From: Kiloniellales bacterium
Lineage (GTDB): Bacteria > Pseudomonadota > Alphaproteobacteria > Kiloniellales > JAKSBE01
Direction: 5' to 3'
Length of the DNA: 64,000 nt
Assembly (NCBI GenBank): GCA_030066685.1
Contig: JASJBF010000002.1
Span: forward strand, 62,001-126,000
Part shown: one piece after another, positions 34,807-42,833 of the stretch
How positions within the stretch are numbered: the stretch's first letter is position 1
How the letters are laid out: each line of letters begins with the position of its first letter
Notes under the pieces: generated by a model
Seen by the model: only the letters and a program-made list of their open reading frames with translations
Told to the model about the DNA's origin: nothing
Databases searched by the model: none
Made by a program: the position numbers and the translations under genes

Positions 34807-35343
34807 ATGATGCTCAGAGAAGTTGACGCCCGGACGGCCAAGGGCTGGCTCGACCAGGGGCGGGCGGTCCTGATCGACATCCGCGAGAGCGACGAGTACG
34901 CCCGCGAGCACATCCTAGGGTCGCAGCTGGTGCCGCTGTCCGGTTTCGATGCCGCGGACTTTCCCCGCGACCACGACAAGATCGCCGTGTTCCACTGCGC
35001 GAGCGGCGACCGGACCGGCACGGCGGCGCCGCAGATCCTCGGCCGGGGCTTCAAGGAGGTCTACCAGTTGAAGGACGGCCTCTCCGGATGGAAGCGCGCG
35101 GGCCTCCCGACCCACCTCGACCGCAAGGCGCCGATCAGCATCATGCGCCAGGTGCAGATCGTCGCCGGCAGCTTTGTCCTCCTGGGCGTGCTGCTGGGAT
35201 GGCTGGTCTCGCCCTGGTTCTATGGCCTCAGCGCCTTCGTCGGCGCTGGCCTGGCCTTCGCCGGGATCTCGGGCACCTGCGCCATGGCCAACCTGCTGCG
35301 CCTGCTGCCCTACAACCGCCGCGCGCTCGAGACGCCGGCCTGA
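34807..35343 (+). CDS. Rhodanese with C-terminal transmembrane hairpin (YgaP-like)
   Basis: A 178-aa protein starting at ATG 34807 after GAGGGG with seven-base spacing; ATG 34792 is the alternative. The rhodanese domain has VLIDIRESDEYAREHI and the active-site loop VFHCASGDRTG with catalytic Cys. Two hydrophobic helices (residues about 120-160) follow, with the DUF2892-like VSPWFYGLSAFVGAGLAFAG. This is the membrane-anchored sulfurtransferase plan of YgaP. It probably carries persulfide sulfur at the inner membrane. Upstream is an AT-rich palindrome. Confidence 0.85.
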   Translation: MMLREVDARTAKGWLDQGRAVLIDIRESDEYAREHILGSQLVPLSGFDAADFPRDHDKIAVFHCASGDRTGTAAPQILGRGFKEVYQLKDGLSGWKRAGLPTHLDRKAPISIMRQVQIVAGSFVLLGVLLGWLVSPWFYGLSAFVGAGLAFAGISGTCAMANLLRLLPYNRRALETPA

Positions 35344-35353
35344 CGGGCTGCCG

Positions 35354-37177
<1,824 letters not shown>

Positions 37178-37404
37178 GGCCGCGAGACTAGCGGCTGGAG
37201 GCCGGGTTGGCGATAGGCGCCGACCTAGGAAGTGCAGCTCCTCCTGCGAGGGCTTGGCGTTGACCTCCAGTCTCGGTGCTTTGCCGGTCGACGGCCGTTC
37301 CGGAGGTCTTCGCCCCACTGGTTCCCTGACCGGTCCGGCAAAGCACCGTATCTGAGGGTGGTTAACTCGCTAGAATGAAGAAAGGTCTCGTGCGCGTGCG
37401 GACC

Positions 37405-37722
37405 CTAGGGTGCATCCTTCGACACGAGACATTGGGCCGTTGCAGTCGTGTCGTCACCGACCCGCAACTGCCAAACGCCGCTGTTGTCCGGGGAAACCAC
37501 AGCGAATGACCCTTTGCCAGTCGCAGAGACGACGCCCGCAAGCCAACAAATGCCGTAGTCGGCCCTGACTTTCAGAGACATCGTTTGATTGGGGCCGGCG
37601 TCTCGCCCTTGAAGCAGAAGACCGCCAGCCGGCCACTTCATGGGCGATCGTGATTCTGCTGTTGCGGTTGCAGCCAGGCCGCAGAACGCGATCAGTGTCA
37701 GTGCGCATTTCAAAACGTGCAT
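37405..37722 (-). CDS. Small exported protein, unknown
   Basis: A 105-aa protein with signal peptide MHVLKCALTLIAFCGLAATA and predicted cleavage after TAES or ATA. The mature 80 residues contain two Cys (YGICWLAG and TAQCLVS) likely to form a disulfide, and NQTMSLKVRAD. I do not recognise the family. An inverted repeat GCTTAT-N10-ATAAGC (37753-37774) lies 30 bp upstream of the start and may be an operator. Its base use is less GC-biased than its neighbours. Confidence 0.55.
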   Translation of the reverse strand: MHVLKCALTLIAFCGLAATATAESRSPMKWPAGGLLLQGRDAGPNQTMSLKVRADYGICWLAGVVSATGKGSFAVVSPDNSGVWQLRVGDDTTATAQCLVSKDAP

Positions 37723-38149
37723 GAAAACCTCTCGTTCTGGTTGCTCTTAGCCGCTTATACATAACAGCATAAGCCATTACGCATAATAGGTAACATCCAT
37801 GAGGCAGGGCCGCCGCGAGAGGTGAGGCACGATGCGCCGGCCCCTTTCGCTGCCATTTTCCCGGTCATGGAAGTCCATCTAGGCAGGTAAGCGAGGCCGC
37901 GGTGGCGGGGGCCGCAAAGGCCGTAACAAGATGCATGTCATGCTGCGGCAAGTCCATCATTGGGGGTCGATTGCCGCTCGGAACTGATCGAGAGCATCCA
38001 CTACGGCAGTTCACTCGCCGGCTGGGCCAGCCTCAATGTCTTCTTGCCGAATGCGAAGCGGTTGGAGAAGCGCAGATGACGCGAGCACGCCACATCCCGC
38101 TGCGCCTTAGCTCCGGAACGAATCCGCGCGAGTGCGGCGGGGCGTAAAC
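37723..38149. other. Intergenic, no confident gene
   Basis: Some 430 bp. It holds the small hairpin at 37753-37774 and an open frame of 81 codons at 37902-38147 that lacks a ribosome binding site and recognisable composition. A stretch around 37984-38077 reads, on the plus strand, ELIESIHYGSSLAGWASLNV before a stop; it looks like the tail of a lost gene, but I cannot name it. Confidence 0.4.
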
Positions 38150-38251
38150 CTAGTCGGCAGCCGCGGCGCTGCGAAAACGACGGCGGCCGTCCGGCCGGGT
38201 CACGACAAAGAACGCGAGGCCGAGCACTAGGATCGATAGGGCATGTCGCAT
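38150..38251 (-). CDS. 33-residue single-pass membrane peptide
   Basis: Very short frame from ATG 38251 to TAG. An excellent AGGAGG ribosome binding site lies eight bases upstream. The product begins MRHALSILVLGLAFFVVTRP, a hydrophobic helix of about 14 residues, and ends in a basic tail DGRRRFRSAAAAD. The combination of strong translation signal, membrane helix and positive-inside tail argues for a real small protein. Function unknown. Confidence 0.55.
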   Translation of the reverse strand: MRHALSILVLGLAFFVVTRPDGRRRFRSAAAAD

Positions 38252-38472
38252 AACCAAAGCCTCCTATTTCTCTTACGCAGCTCGAGTGGTCCCGGTTCAC
38301 GGGCCGACCGCCGGCGCCTCGGGGCGCCTCGATCATGGCGAATCCGGCAGAAATCTGCGGCGATTCGGCGCTCCGCGCTTCGCTTTGGGGCCGGCCTTCT
38401 CTAAACTTGTCGCCCAGGGCGTGTCGGCGGCACGCGGCCCTCGTGTAAAGGAGTGAAGTAAAGGAAGAAGAT

Positions 38473-39015
38473 ATGCGTGTCGCGTTAGCGGTTCTTGGGA
38501 TCTTGGCTTGGACGGCCGGTGTCGTAACGACCGGGATTTGGCCGATAGGGGCCCGGGCGGCGGAGGTGCCTGAGGTCATCAACGGCTTCAAGGAAATCAA
38601 GGTGAGCTTCTCGCAGCGGGCCGAGGAGTGCGCCATCACCGACAAGGAGATGTACGTCAAGCACCTCTACAACCGGCTCGGCGAGATGGGCATCAAGGAG
38701 GATGCCAACTCCATCGTCGAGGCCCGGATCAACGTCGCCGGTGCGCCCTCCGGGCTCTCGACCTGCATGCTCCATACCCTGCTGCGCTTCGATACGGTGC
38801 TCGGCTCGCGGAACATCGCCACCACAAACCCGGCGGTGCGCCGGGCCGTCGACCGGCTCGGCGTCTTTCCGATCACCCTGTGGTCGGGCGGCGCCATGGC
38901 CAACAAGCAGTACCGCCTGCCCGCGAGTGGGAACACGACCGACCGCGCGGCCAAGAGCGTCCTCGAGCTGATCGACTTCATCCTGGAGCGCTTCAAGGGC
39001 GAGCGCCAGCGCTAG
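38473..39015 (+). CDS. Exported protein of unknown function
   Basis: A 180-aa protein with a signal peptide (MRVALAVLGILAWTAGVVTT) and likely cleavage near ARAAE. The ATG follows AAAGGAAGAAG. The mature domain has FSQRAEECAITDKEMYVKHL, EARINVAGAPSGLSTCMLHT with a likely Cys pair, and a C-terminal helix SVLELIDFILERFK. I do not recognise the family; proteins of similar size occur as periplasmic hypothetical proteins in alphaproteobacteria. Its TAG stop is part of the CTAG that begins repeat D. Confidence 0.7.
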   Translation: MRVALAVLGILAWTAGVVTTGIWPIGARAAEVPEVINGFKEIKVSFSQRAEECAITDKEMYVKHLYNRLGEMGIKEDANSIVEARINVAGAPSGLSTCMLHTLLRFDTVLGSRNIATTNPAVRRAVDRLGVFPITLWSGGAMANKQYRLPASGNTTDRAAKSVLELIDFILERFKGERQR

Positions 39016-39115
39016 ATCAAACTGCGCTCAGTTGGACTCAATTGAGCGCAGATAATTTGATCTATTTCATATAGATAGAGCAGCTCATCTGCGTTCGAAT
39101 GAACGCAGGCTGCTC
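39012..39115. repeat. Paired-palindrome repeat, copy D
   Basis: CTAG at the stop codon of the preceding gene, then two hairpins. The first pairs TCAAaCTGCGCTCA with TGAGCGCAGataaTTTGA (39017-39060). The second pairs GAGCAGC with GCTGCTC around CTGCGTTC/GAACGCAG (39078-39115). Arms differ from copies A, B and C, but the two-hairpin plan and the stop-codon junction are the same. It may also act as a bidirectional terminator. Confidence 0.7.
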
Positions 39116-39246
39116 GCTTCGTCGGCGCCCCGGCCTCGCGGCACGCGCGGGGTCGGCTGGCCTTCGGTAGCCTGAGCCGCTAAGCTCCGCCCGACGGCGG
39201 GGTGTCGTGGCATCCCGGTCCCACGAGCCCGAGCGGGAGGAGCGGA

Positions 39247-39429
39247 ATGCCACCGCAGATCCTGGTCTGCCTGCCGGAGCGCCTGCATCCGGTCAGCCAG
39301 CGCCTGCTGGAAGCCTGGCTGAAGGGCGAGATGGAGACTGCGGCCTTCCTGCGCTGGTTCCACATGCCGAACTCCTCCTACCTGGAGGTCGCCCAGTGCC
39401 TGCTGCGGGCGATGCAGGGCGGGGCCTGA
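39247..39429 (+). CDS. Small hypothetical protein (60 aa)
   Basis: Starts at ATG 39247, five bases after GGAGGAG, a strong reason to believe it is translated. The product contains QILVCLPERLHPVSQRLLEA and NSSYLEVAQCLLRAMQGG, an amphipathic helical protein without signal or membrane segment. Family not recognised. It converges on the coiled-coil protein gene. Confidence 0.55.
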   Translation: MPPQILVCLPERLHPVSQRLLEAWLKGEMETAAFLRWFHMPNSSYLEVAQCLLRAMQGGA

Positions 39430-39442
39430 GCCCGGCGCCCCG

Positions 39443-39691
39443 CTAGAGGGCCTTGCGGATCCGGTCGTAGCCGGCCTTGATCTCGTCGGCGAGCAGCGAG
39501 ACGGCCTGGGACAGGCCCTCCGTGGTCTCGTCGAGACGGGCCTTGGCCTCGAAGTCGGTCCACTTCTTCTCCAGCTCCTCCCACTCGGACTTGGCCTCCA
39601 TGCTGCCCAGGTGGATCTTGAGGGCCAGCTCGTCGCGCAGCTGCTTCATCTGCTCCACGGCCTTGGCGGCCTCCTGGTTGATATCGGTCAT
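39443..39691 (-). CDS. Small coiled-coil protein (82 aa)
   Basis: An almost wholly helical, highly charged protein. It contains EAAKAVEQMKQLRDELALKI, EWEELEKKWTDFEAKARLDE and AVSLLADEIKAGYDRIRKAL. Heptad periodicity suggests a two-helix coiled coil, resembling small phasin- or apolipoprotein-like proteins of alphaproteobacteria. RBS GAGAGA is upstream of ATG 39691. No catalytic motif. Exact function unknown. Confidence 0.65.
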   Translation of the reverse strand: MTDINQEAAKAVEQMKQLRDELALKIHLGSMEAKSEWEELEKKWTDFEAKARLDETTEGLSQAVSLLADEIKAGYDRIRKAL

Positions 39692-40156
39692 GTCTCGGGG
39701 TCTCTCCTCTGAAAGTGCCTGTGTCGGCGCCGCCCTTTACACCTTGGGGCTGCAGCCGCCGCTTCAAGGCCGGCGATCGGACATTCCTCCGGCTGCCCTG
39801 GCAGCGATACGAAAGTGTCGCGCCGGCCGAGGTTCTCGCAACGACTTGGCGTTTTCTTGGCCCGGCCGCCGCGATCATTGACAAGCCTCGCTTCGGCGGC
39901 CATGTCAAAGCTTGGAACGCAATCGCACGTGCCTCTGGCAAGGCCCGCGGAACGGCCGGGCCCAAGCAACGGCGGGAGCGTCTCTTTTGTTGGGCGCCGG
40001 ATCGCCCGGCTGGCTGACGGGGAGAATGCCCATGCCGACATTCAGTATCTGCGCCGCCTGACGGCGGGCCCGGCCCCGGGGCGACCAGGGGATCCCGAAC
40101 GACCGAACGTGAACGAAGAACGGCGGGCCTCGGCGTGGCCCGGCACGGAGGATGCG
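39692..40156. other. Long speD2 upstream region, no gene recognised
   Basis: About 465 bp between the coiled-coil gene and the second speD. Several open frames cross it, but none has a ribosome binding site with a plausible protein. A polyamine-responsive leader could be present, but I cannot fold one convincingly by eye. The segment just before the gene (40147-40151) is the speD ribosome binding site GGAGG. Confidence 0.4.
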
Positions 40157-40624
40157 ATGCGAGACACTACGGCAGGCCTGCGGGCTGTAGAGGCGCTGCG
40201 GGCCGAGACCGCCGCGATCGAGATCACCCCGGTCGAGGAGGACCGCAAGGACTTCTTCATCGTCCGCGACGGCGAGCGCTTCGCCGGCACCCACCTGATC
40301 GTCGACCTCTGGCAGGCCGAGCGCCTCGACGACCTGGCCTTCGTCCGCGAGACCCTGGTCGCCTGCGTCGAGGCGGCCGGCGCGACCCTGCTGAACATCG
40401 ACCTGCACCACTTTACCCCCAACGGCGGCGTCTCGGGCGTGGCCGTCCTGGCGGAGTCCCACATCTCGATCCACACCTGGCCGGAATGCGGTTACGCCGC
40501 CCTCGACGTCTTCATGTGCGGCGACGCCCGGCCGGAGGCCAGCGTCCCGGTGCTGCGCGAGGCTTTCGCGCCGCAGAGGCTCGCTGTGCAGGAGCTGCGC
40601 CGGGGGCGGGAGGTGCCGCGATGA
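40157..40624 (+). CDS. speD: S-adenosylmethionine decarboxylase proenzyme, copy 2
   Basis: A 155-aa AdoMetDC starting at ATG 40157, five bases after GGAGG. The cleavage region ESHISIHTWPE and FAGTHLIVDLW, LHHFTPNGGVSGVAVLA and DVFMCG are the same as in copy 1 (8075-8563). The N-terminal 30 residues and the C-terminal tail differ. It overlaps the second speE by 4 bp. It should process itself and supply decarboxylated SAM. Confidence 0.9.
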   Translation: MRDTTAGLRAVEALRAETAAIEITPVEEDRKDFFIVRDGERFAGTHLIVDLWQAERLDDLAFVRETLVACVEAAGATLLNIDLHHFTPNGGVSGVAVLAESHISIHTWPECGYAALDVFMCGDARPEASVPVLREAFAPQRLAVQELRRGREVPR

Positions 40625-41475
40625 CCCGGCGCATCGAGGAGATCCTCCACCCCGGCATGGCCGCCGCCTTTGAGGCCGAGGAGGTCCTCCACGAGGGACG
40701 GAGCGGCGCGCAGAGCCTCTGCCTGATCCGCAATCGGATCTTCGGGCGCATGCTCTTCCTGGACGAGGTCACCCAGGTCACCGAGGCCGACGAGTTCATC
40801 TACCACGAGATGCTCGCCCACCTGCCGATCCTCGCCCACGGCGCCGCCCAGCGGGTGCTTATCATCGGCGGCGGCGACGGCGGCATGGCCGAGGAGGTCC
40901 TGAAGCACCGCTCGGTCGAGCGGGTGACCATGGTCGAGATCGACCCCTCGGTGGTCGAGTTCTCGCGCCGTCACCTGGCATCGATCTCCAAGGGCGCCTT
41001 CGACGACCCGCGCCTGGAGCTGGCCTTCGCCGACGGCGCGCGCTTCGCCGCCGAGACGGAGCAGCGCTTCGACGTCGCGATCATCGACTCCACCGATCCC
41101 ATCGGCCCGGGCGAGGCCCTCTTCACCGAGGCCTTCTACCGGGACTGCCGGCGGCTCCTGGCGCCGAGCGGGATCCTGGTCACCCAGAACGGCGTGCCCT
41201 TCCTCCAGGCAGAGGAGCTGCGCCAGACCATGGCGATCTTCCGCCGGATCTTCGCCGCGCCGGCCTGCTACCGGGCGGCGGTGCCGAGCTACGTCGGCGG
41301 CGACATGGCCTTCGGCTGGGGCAGCGACGACGCGGCGCACCTGGAAATCTCGGTCGAGACCCTGGCCGTCCGCTACGCCGAGGCCGGGCTTGAGACCCGC
41401 TACTACACGCCGGAACTGCACAAGGCCGCCTTCGTGCTGCCGGCCTTCATGCGCGACCTAGTCGAGGCCGGCTGA
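40621..41475 (+). CDS. speE: Spermidine synthase (or related aminopropyltransferase), copy 2
   Basis: A 284-aa aminopropyltransferase. It shows FLDEVTQVTEADEFIYHEML, LIIGGGDGGMAEEVLKH, VEIDPSVVEFSR, and the catalytic IIDSTDPIGPGEALFTEAFY. It carries a short extra N-terminus (MTRRIEEILHPGMAAAF) and differs across its length from copy 1, so the two may have different amine acceptors, for example putrescine versus diaminopropane or cadaverine. Followed by an intrinsic terminator at 41505. Confidence 0.88.
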   Translation: MTRRIEEILHPGMAAAFEAEEVLHEGRSGAQSLCLIRNRIFGRMLFLDEVTQVTEADEFIYHEMLAHLPILAHGAAQRVLIIGGGDGGMAEEVLKHRSVERVTMVEIDPSVVEFSRRHLASISKGAFDDPRLELAFADGARFAAETEQRFDVAIIDSTDPIGPGEALFTEAFYRDCRRLLAPSGILVTQNGVPFLQAEELRQTMAIFRRIFAAPACYRAAVPSYVGGDMAFGWGSDDAAHLEISVETLAVRYAEAGLETRYYTPELHKAAFVLPAFMRDLVEAG

Positions 41476-41504
41476 GCCACGCTGCAGGTCGAGCGCCGGC
41501 CCGG

Positions 41505-41547
41505 AAATGCTGCGCCCGCCGATTTACTTCGCAGGTGCAGCATTTTT
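41505..41547 (+). terminator. Intrinsic terminator after speE copy 2
   Basis: AAATGCTGC (41505-41513) pairs with GCAGCATTT (41537-41545), and the right arm runs into five T residues (41543-41547). An inner TGCG/CGCA stem may extend it. Located 30 bp after the speE stop and immediately before the promoter of the RNA candidate. Confidence 0.65.
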
Positions 41548-41550
41548 CTC

Positions 41551-41578
41551 TTGATTCTGAATCCAGCCGCTTTATAAC
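41551..41578 (+). promoter_or_regulatory. Sigma70-type promoter for the large RNA candidate
   Basis: TTGATT (41551-41556), a 16-bp spacer, then TATAAC (41573-41578). Predicted start is near 41585. No open reading frame with a ribosome binding site follows, while a strongly structured sequence begins at once. Confidence 0.6.
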
Positions 41579-42015
41579 CCTGCCTCCCGGGCCGCTTGGG
41601 GTCCGGTCGGAAGGATACTTCGGGGCAACCCGGATAAAGGCGTGAAGCCTACATAGCGCCGCCCGCAAGGGTCCGTCCAAGCAAGCGCCGATGACCCCGC
41701 GAGGGGGCCTCATCCGAATGGTGGGGCGAAGTCGGACTGCATGTCTGCGGTCCTGCAAGGGATAGGTCCTGGCCGACGGTGGGGGCCGAAAGGGCAGGTG
41801 GAACCGCCGCCGCAAGCCAAGACATCGTCCGCCGATCGTCAAGGCGTGGTGCCGCCGGTACGAGGGTTGTTGCCTGAGTGCTGCGGTGCAGGTGACCGGG
41901 GAGACATCCTCGGGCAGCCCGTGGGACGCCCCTAACAAGGGACCCGTAGACGGTGAGTTCTATTCCTGGCCCAAGAGGTCGGGAGGAACCGCTGGGGCTC
42001 GTCGTCGTAGGTTGC

Positions 42016-42079
42016 GTAAGCAGCTCATAGCGAGCAGCGGGCTTATAACCCGAAGGGAAGGTGCGATTCCTTCGCTTGC
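42016..42079 (+). other. tRNA-like cloverleaf inside the large RNA candidate
   Basis: An acceptor-like helix of six pairs (GTAAGC 42016-42021 with GCTTGC 42074-42079). D-like arm GCTC-ATAGC-GAGC. Anticodon-like arm CGGG-CTTATAA-CCCG with a seven-base loop whose centre would read TAT. T-like arm GAAGG-TGCGATT-CCTTC with a seven-base loop. The D loop is only five bases and lacks GG, and the variable region is minimal, so it is not a normal tRNA. It is more likely a structural mimic. Confidence 0.6.
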
Positions 42080-42170
42080 CACCTCGCCAAGGTGGAAACG
42101 CAAAAGCCCCCAGCGGTGCGGGCACGGAAAGATGCCTAATCCCGGCCATCTCAGGATGAAGTCGGGGGTT

Positions 42171-42440
42171 AGGAGTCTATCTGAGCAATGCTCACGGTCT
42201 GCATCGTTCAGGGAAGACCGAGGGTTAGGAGCGCGGGCGCCGGCGATGCTGGGTGCATCGTCAAGCTTGCGCGACGACACCCTCGGTCTTCCCTGAACGA
42301 CCCGCAGGGCCCTGTTCTCAAGACCTTGGGACGTCGTCGGCTACCGCTTGCGATGCGTCCAGCATCGCGGCGCGCCACCCTCCTAGACCAAGGCCTTGAG
42401 AACAGGGTGCAGGCCATGAGCATTGCTCAGATAGACTCCT
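42171..42440. repeat. Composite palindromic element E inside the RNA candidate
   Basis: Outer arms of 33 bp (AGGAGTCTATCTGAGCAATG... and its complement ending at 42440) are identical except for two changes. Inside are two facing hairpin units. Unit 1 has the 22-bp perfect stem beginning TCGTTCAGGGAAGACC; unit 2 has a stem beginning CCCTGTTCTCAAG. Both enclose versions of one core (TAGGAG, GCGATGCTGG..GCATCG, AAGC, GACGAC). So the core is shared and the arms differ. It looks like a mobile REP/MITE-type insertion within, or tolerated by, the RNA. Confidence 0.75.
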
Positions 42441-42708
42441 AAGAGGCCGCAAGCCGAATGGCCTTGCTGTAGGACCGGGCGAACTGGGTCGGCCAACCCA
42501 AACCGTTCGGAAAGCAGCGAGACGGCTCGCACGACGGGTGAGACGCCGCACCCCAAAAAAGGCGGCATTGGGCTGATACCCGGGGAAACCCGGGTGGATG
42601 AAGGGCTAACCGGAGGCGCCACCTTCGGGTAGGGTCCAGAAGGCAGCCCGCGGAGGCCCGTAGTCTCAGGGTTTCCCGATTTCCTTTCCGGACGACCGCG
42701 AGGCTCTG

Positions 42709-42833
42709 GGGCATTATCCGATCAAATGGAATCGCCACGCGATCCATCTGGCCGGATGTAACGCCGTATTTCCAACGTATTAGCGCACTATTCCCGGCCA
42801 GACGCGAACGCGTCTGATCGGGAAGTGCGCTAG
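42709..42833. repeat. Paired-palindrome repeat, copy B
   Basis: Inverted, about 90% identical copy of repeat A (3111-3238). It has the GGGCATTATCCGATC hairpin, the linker CCAACGTATTAG, then the AGCGCACT/AGTGCGCT hairpin with inner ACGC/GCGT stem. Its terminal CTAG (42830-42833) supplies the stop codon of the peptidase gene. Several differences between A and B are in the loops and linker. Confidence 0.85.

Larger units (their letters stand above)
41585..42704 (+). ncRNA. Putative large structured non-coding RNA (~1.1 kb; GOLLD/ROOL-like in scale)
   Basis: No credible CDS exists here on either strand, yet the sequence is dense in paired elements. GTCCGG (41601-41606) pairs with CCGGAC (42688-42693), with GCCTC/GAGGC just outside, closing the whole domain. 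GNRA-capped hairpins include CCC-GCAA-GGG (41672-41681) and GATGACCCC-GCGA-GGGG (41690-41714). A tRNA-like cloverleaf is at 42016-42079, CCACCT/AGGTGG follows it, CCGAA/TTCGG spans about 42455-42515, and ACCCGG/CCGGGT encloses a purine loop near 42580. Without the nested palindromic element the RNA would be about 850 nt. Size, ornate structure and an internal tRNA-like part recall GOLLD RNAs; I cannot confirm the family. Reading direction follows the promoter at 41551. Confidence 0.5.

Noticed and set aside
37902-38147. 81-codon open frame
   Set aside because: No ribosome binding site, no hydrophobic or catalytic pattern, and Cys/Arg-rich shadow-like composition.
42016-42079. Functional tRNA-Ile with anticodon TAT
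   Set aside because: The D loop has five bases without GG, the variable loop is too short, the acceptor has only six pairs, and no CCA follows in place. It is treated as a tRNA-like domain.
41585-42704. RNase P RNA, tmRNA (one- or two-piece) or a group II intron
   Set aside because: The conserved RNase P GAGGAAAGTC-type core and 3' ACAGAA motif are absent. No tag-peptide frame or GATTCGAC start of tmRNA is seen. No reverse transcriptase or domain V-like hairpin with GAAA loop is present.
42118-42747. Several short open frames across 42118-42747 on both strands
   Set aside because: They arise from the symmetric palindromes, lack ribosome binding sites, and their peptides mirror each other between strands.
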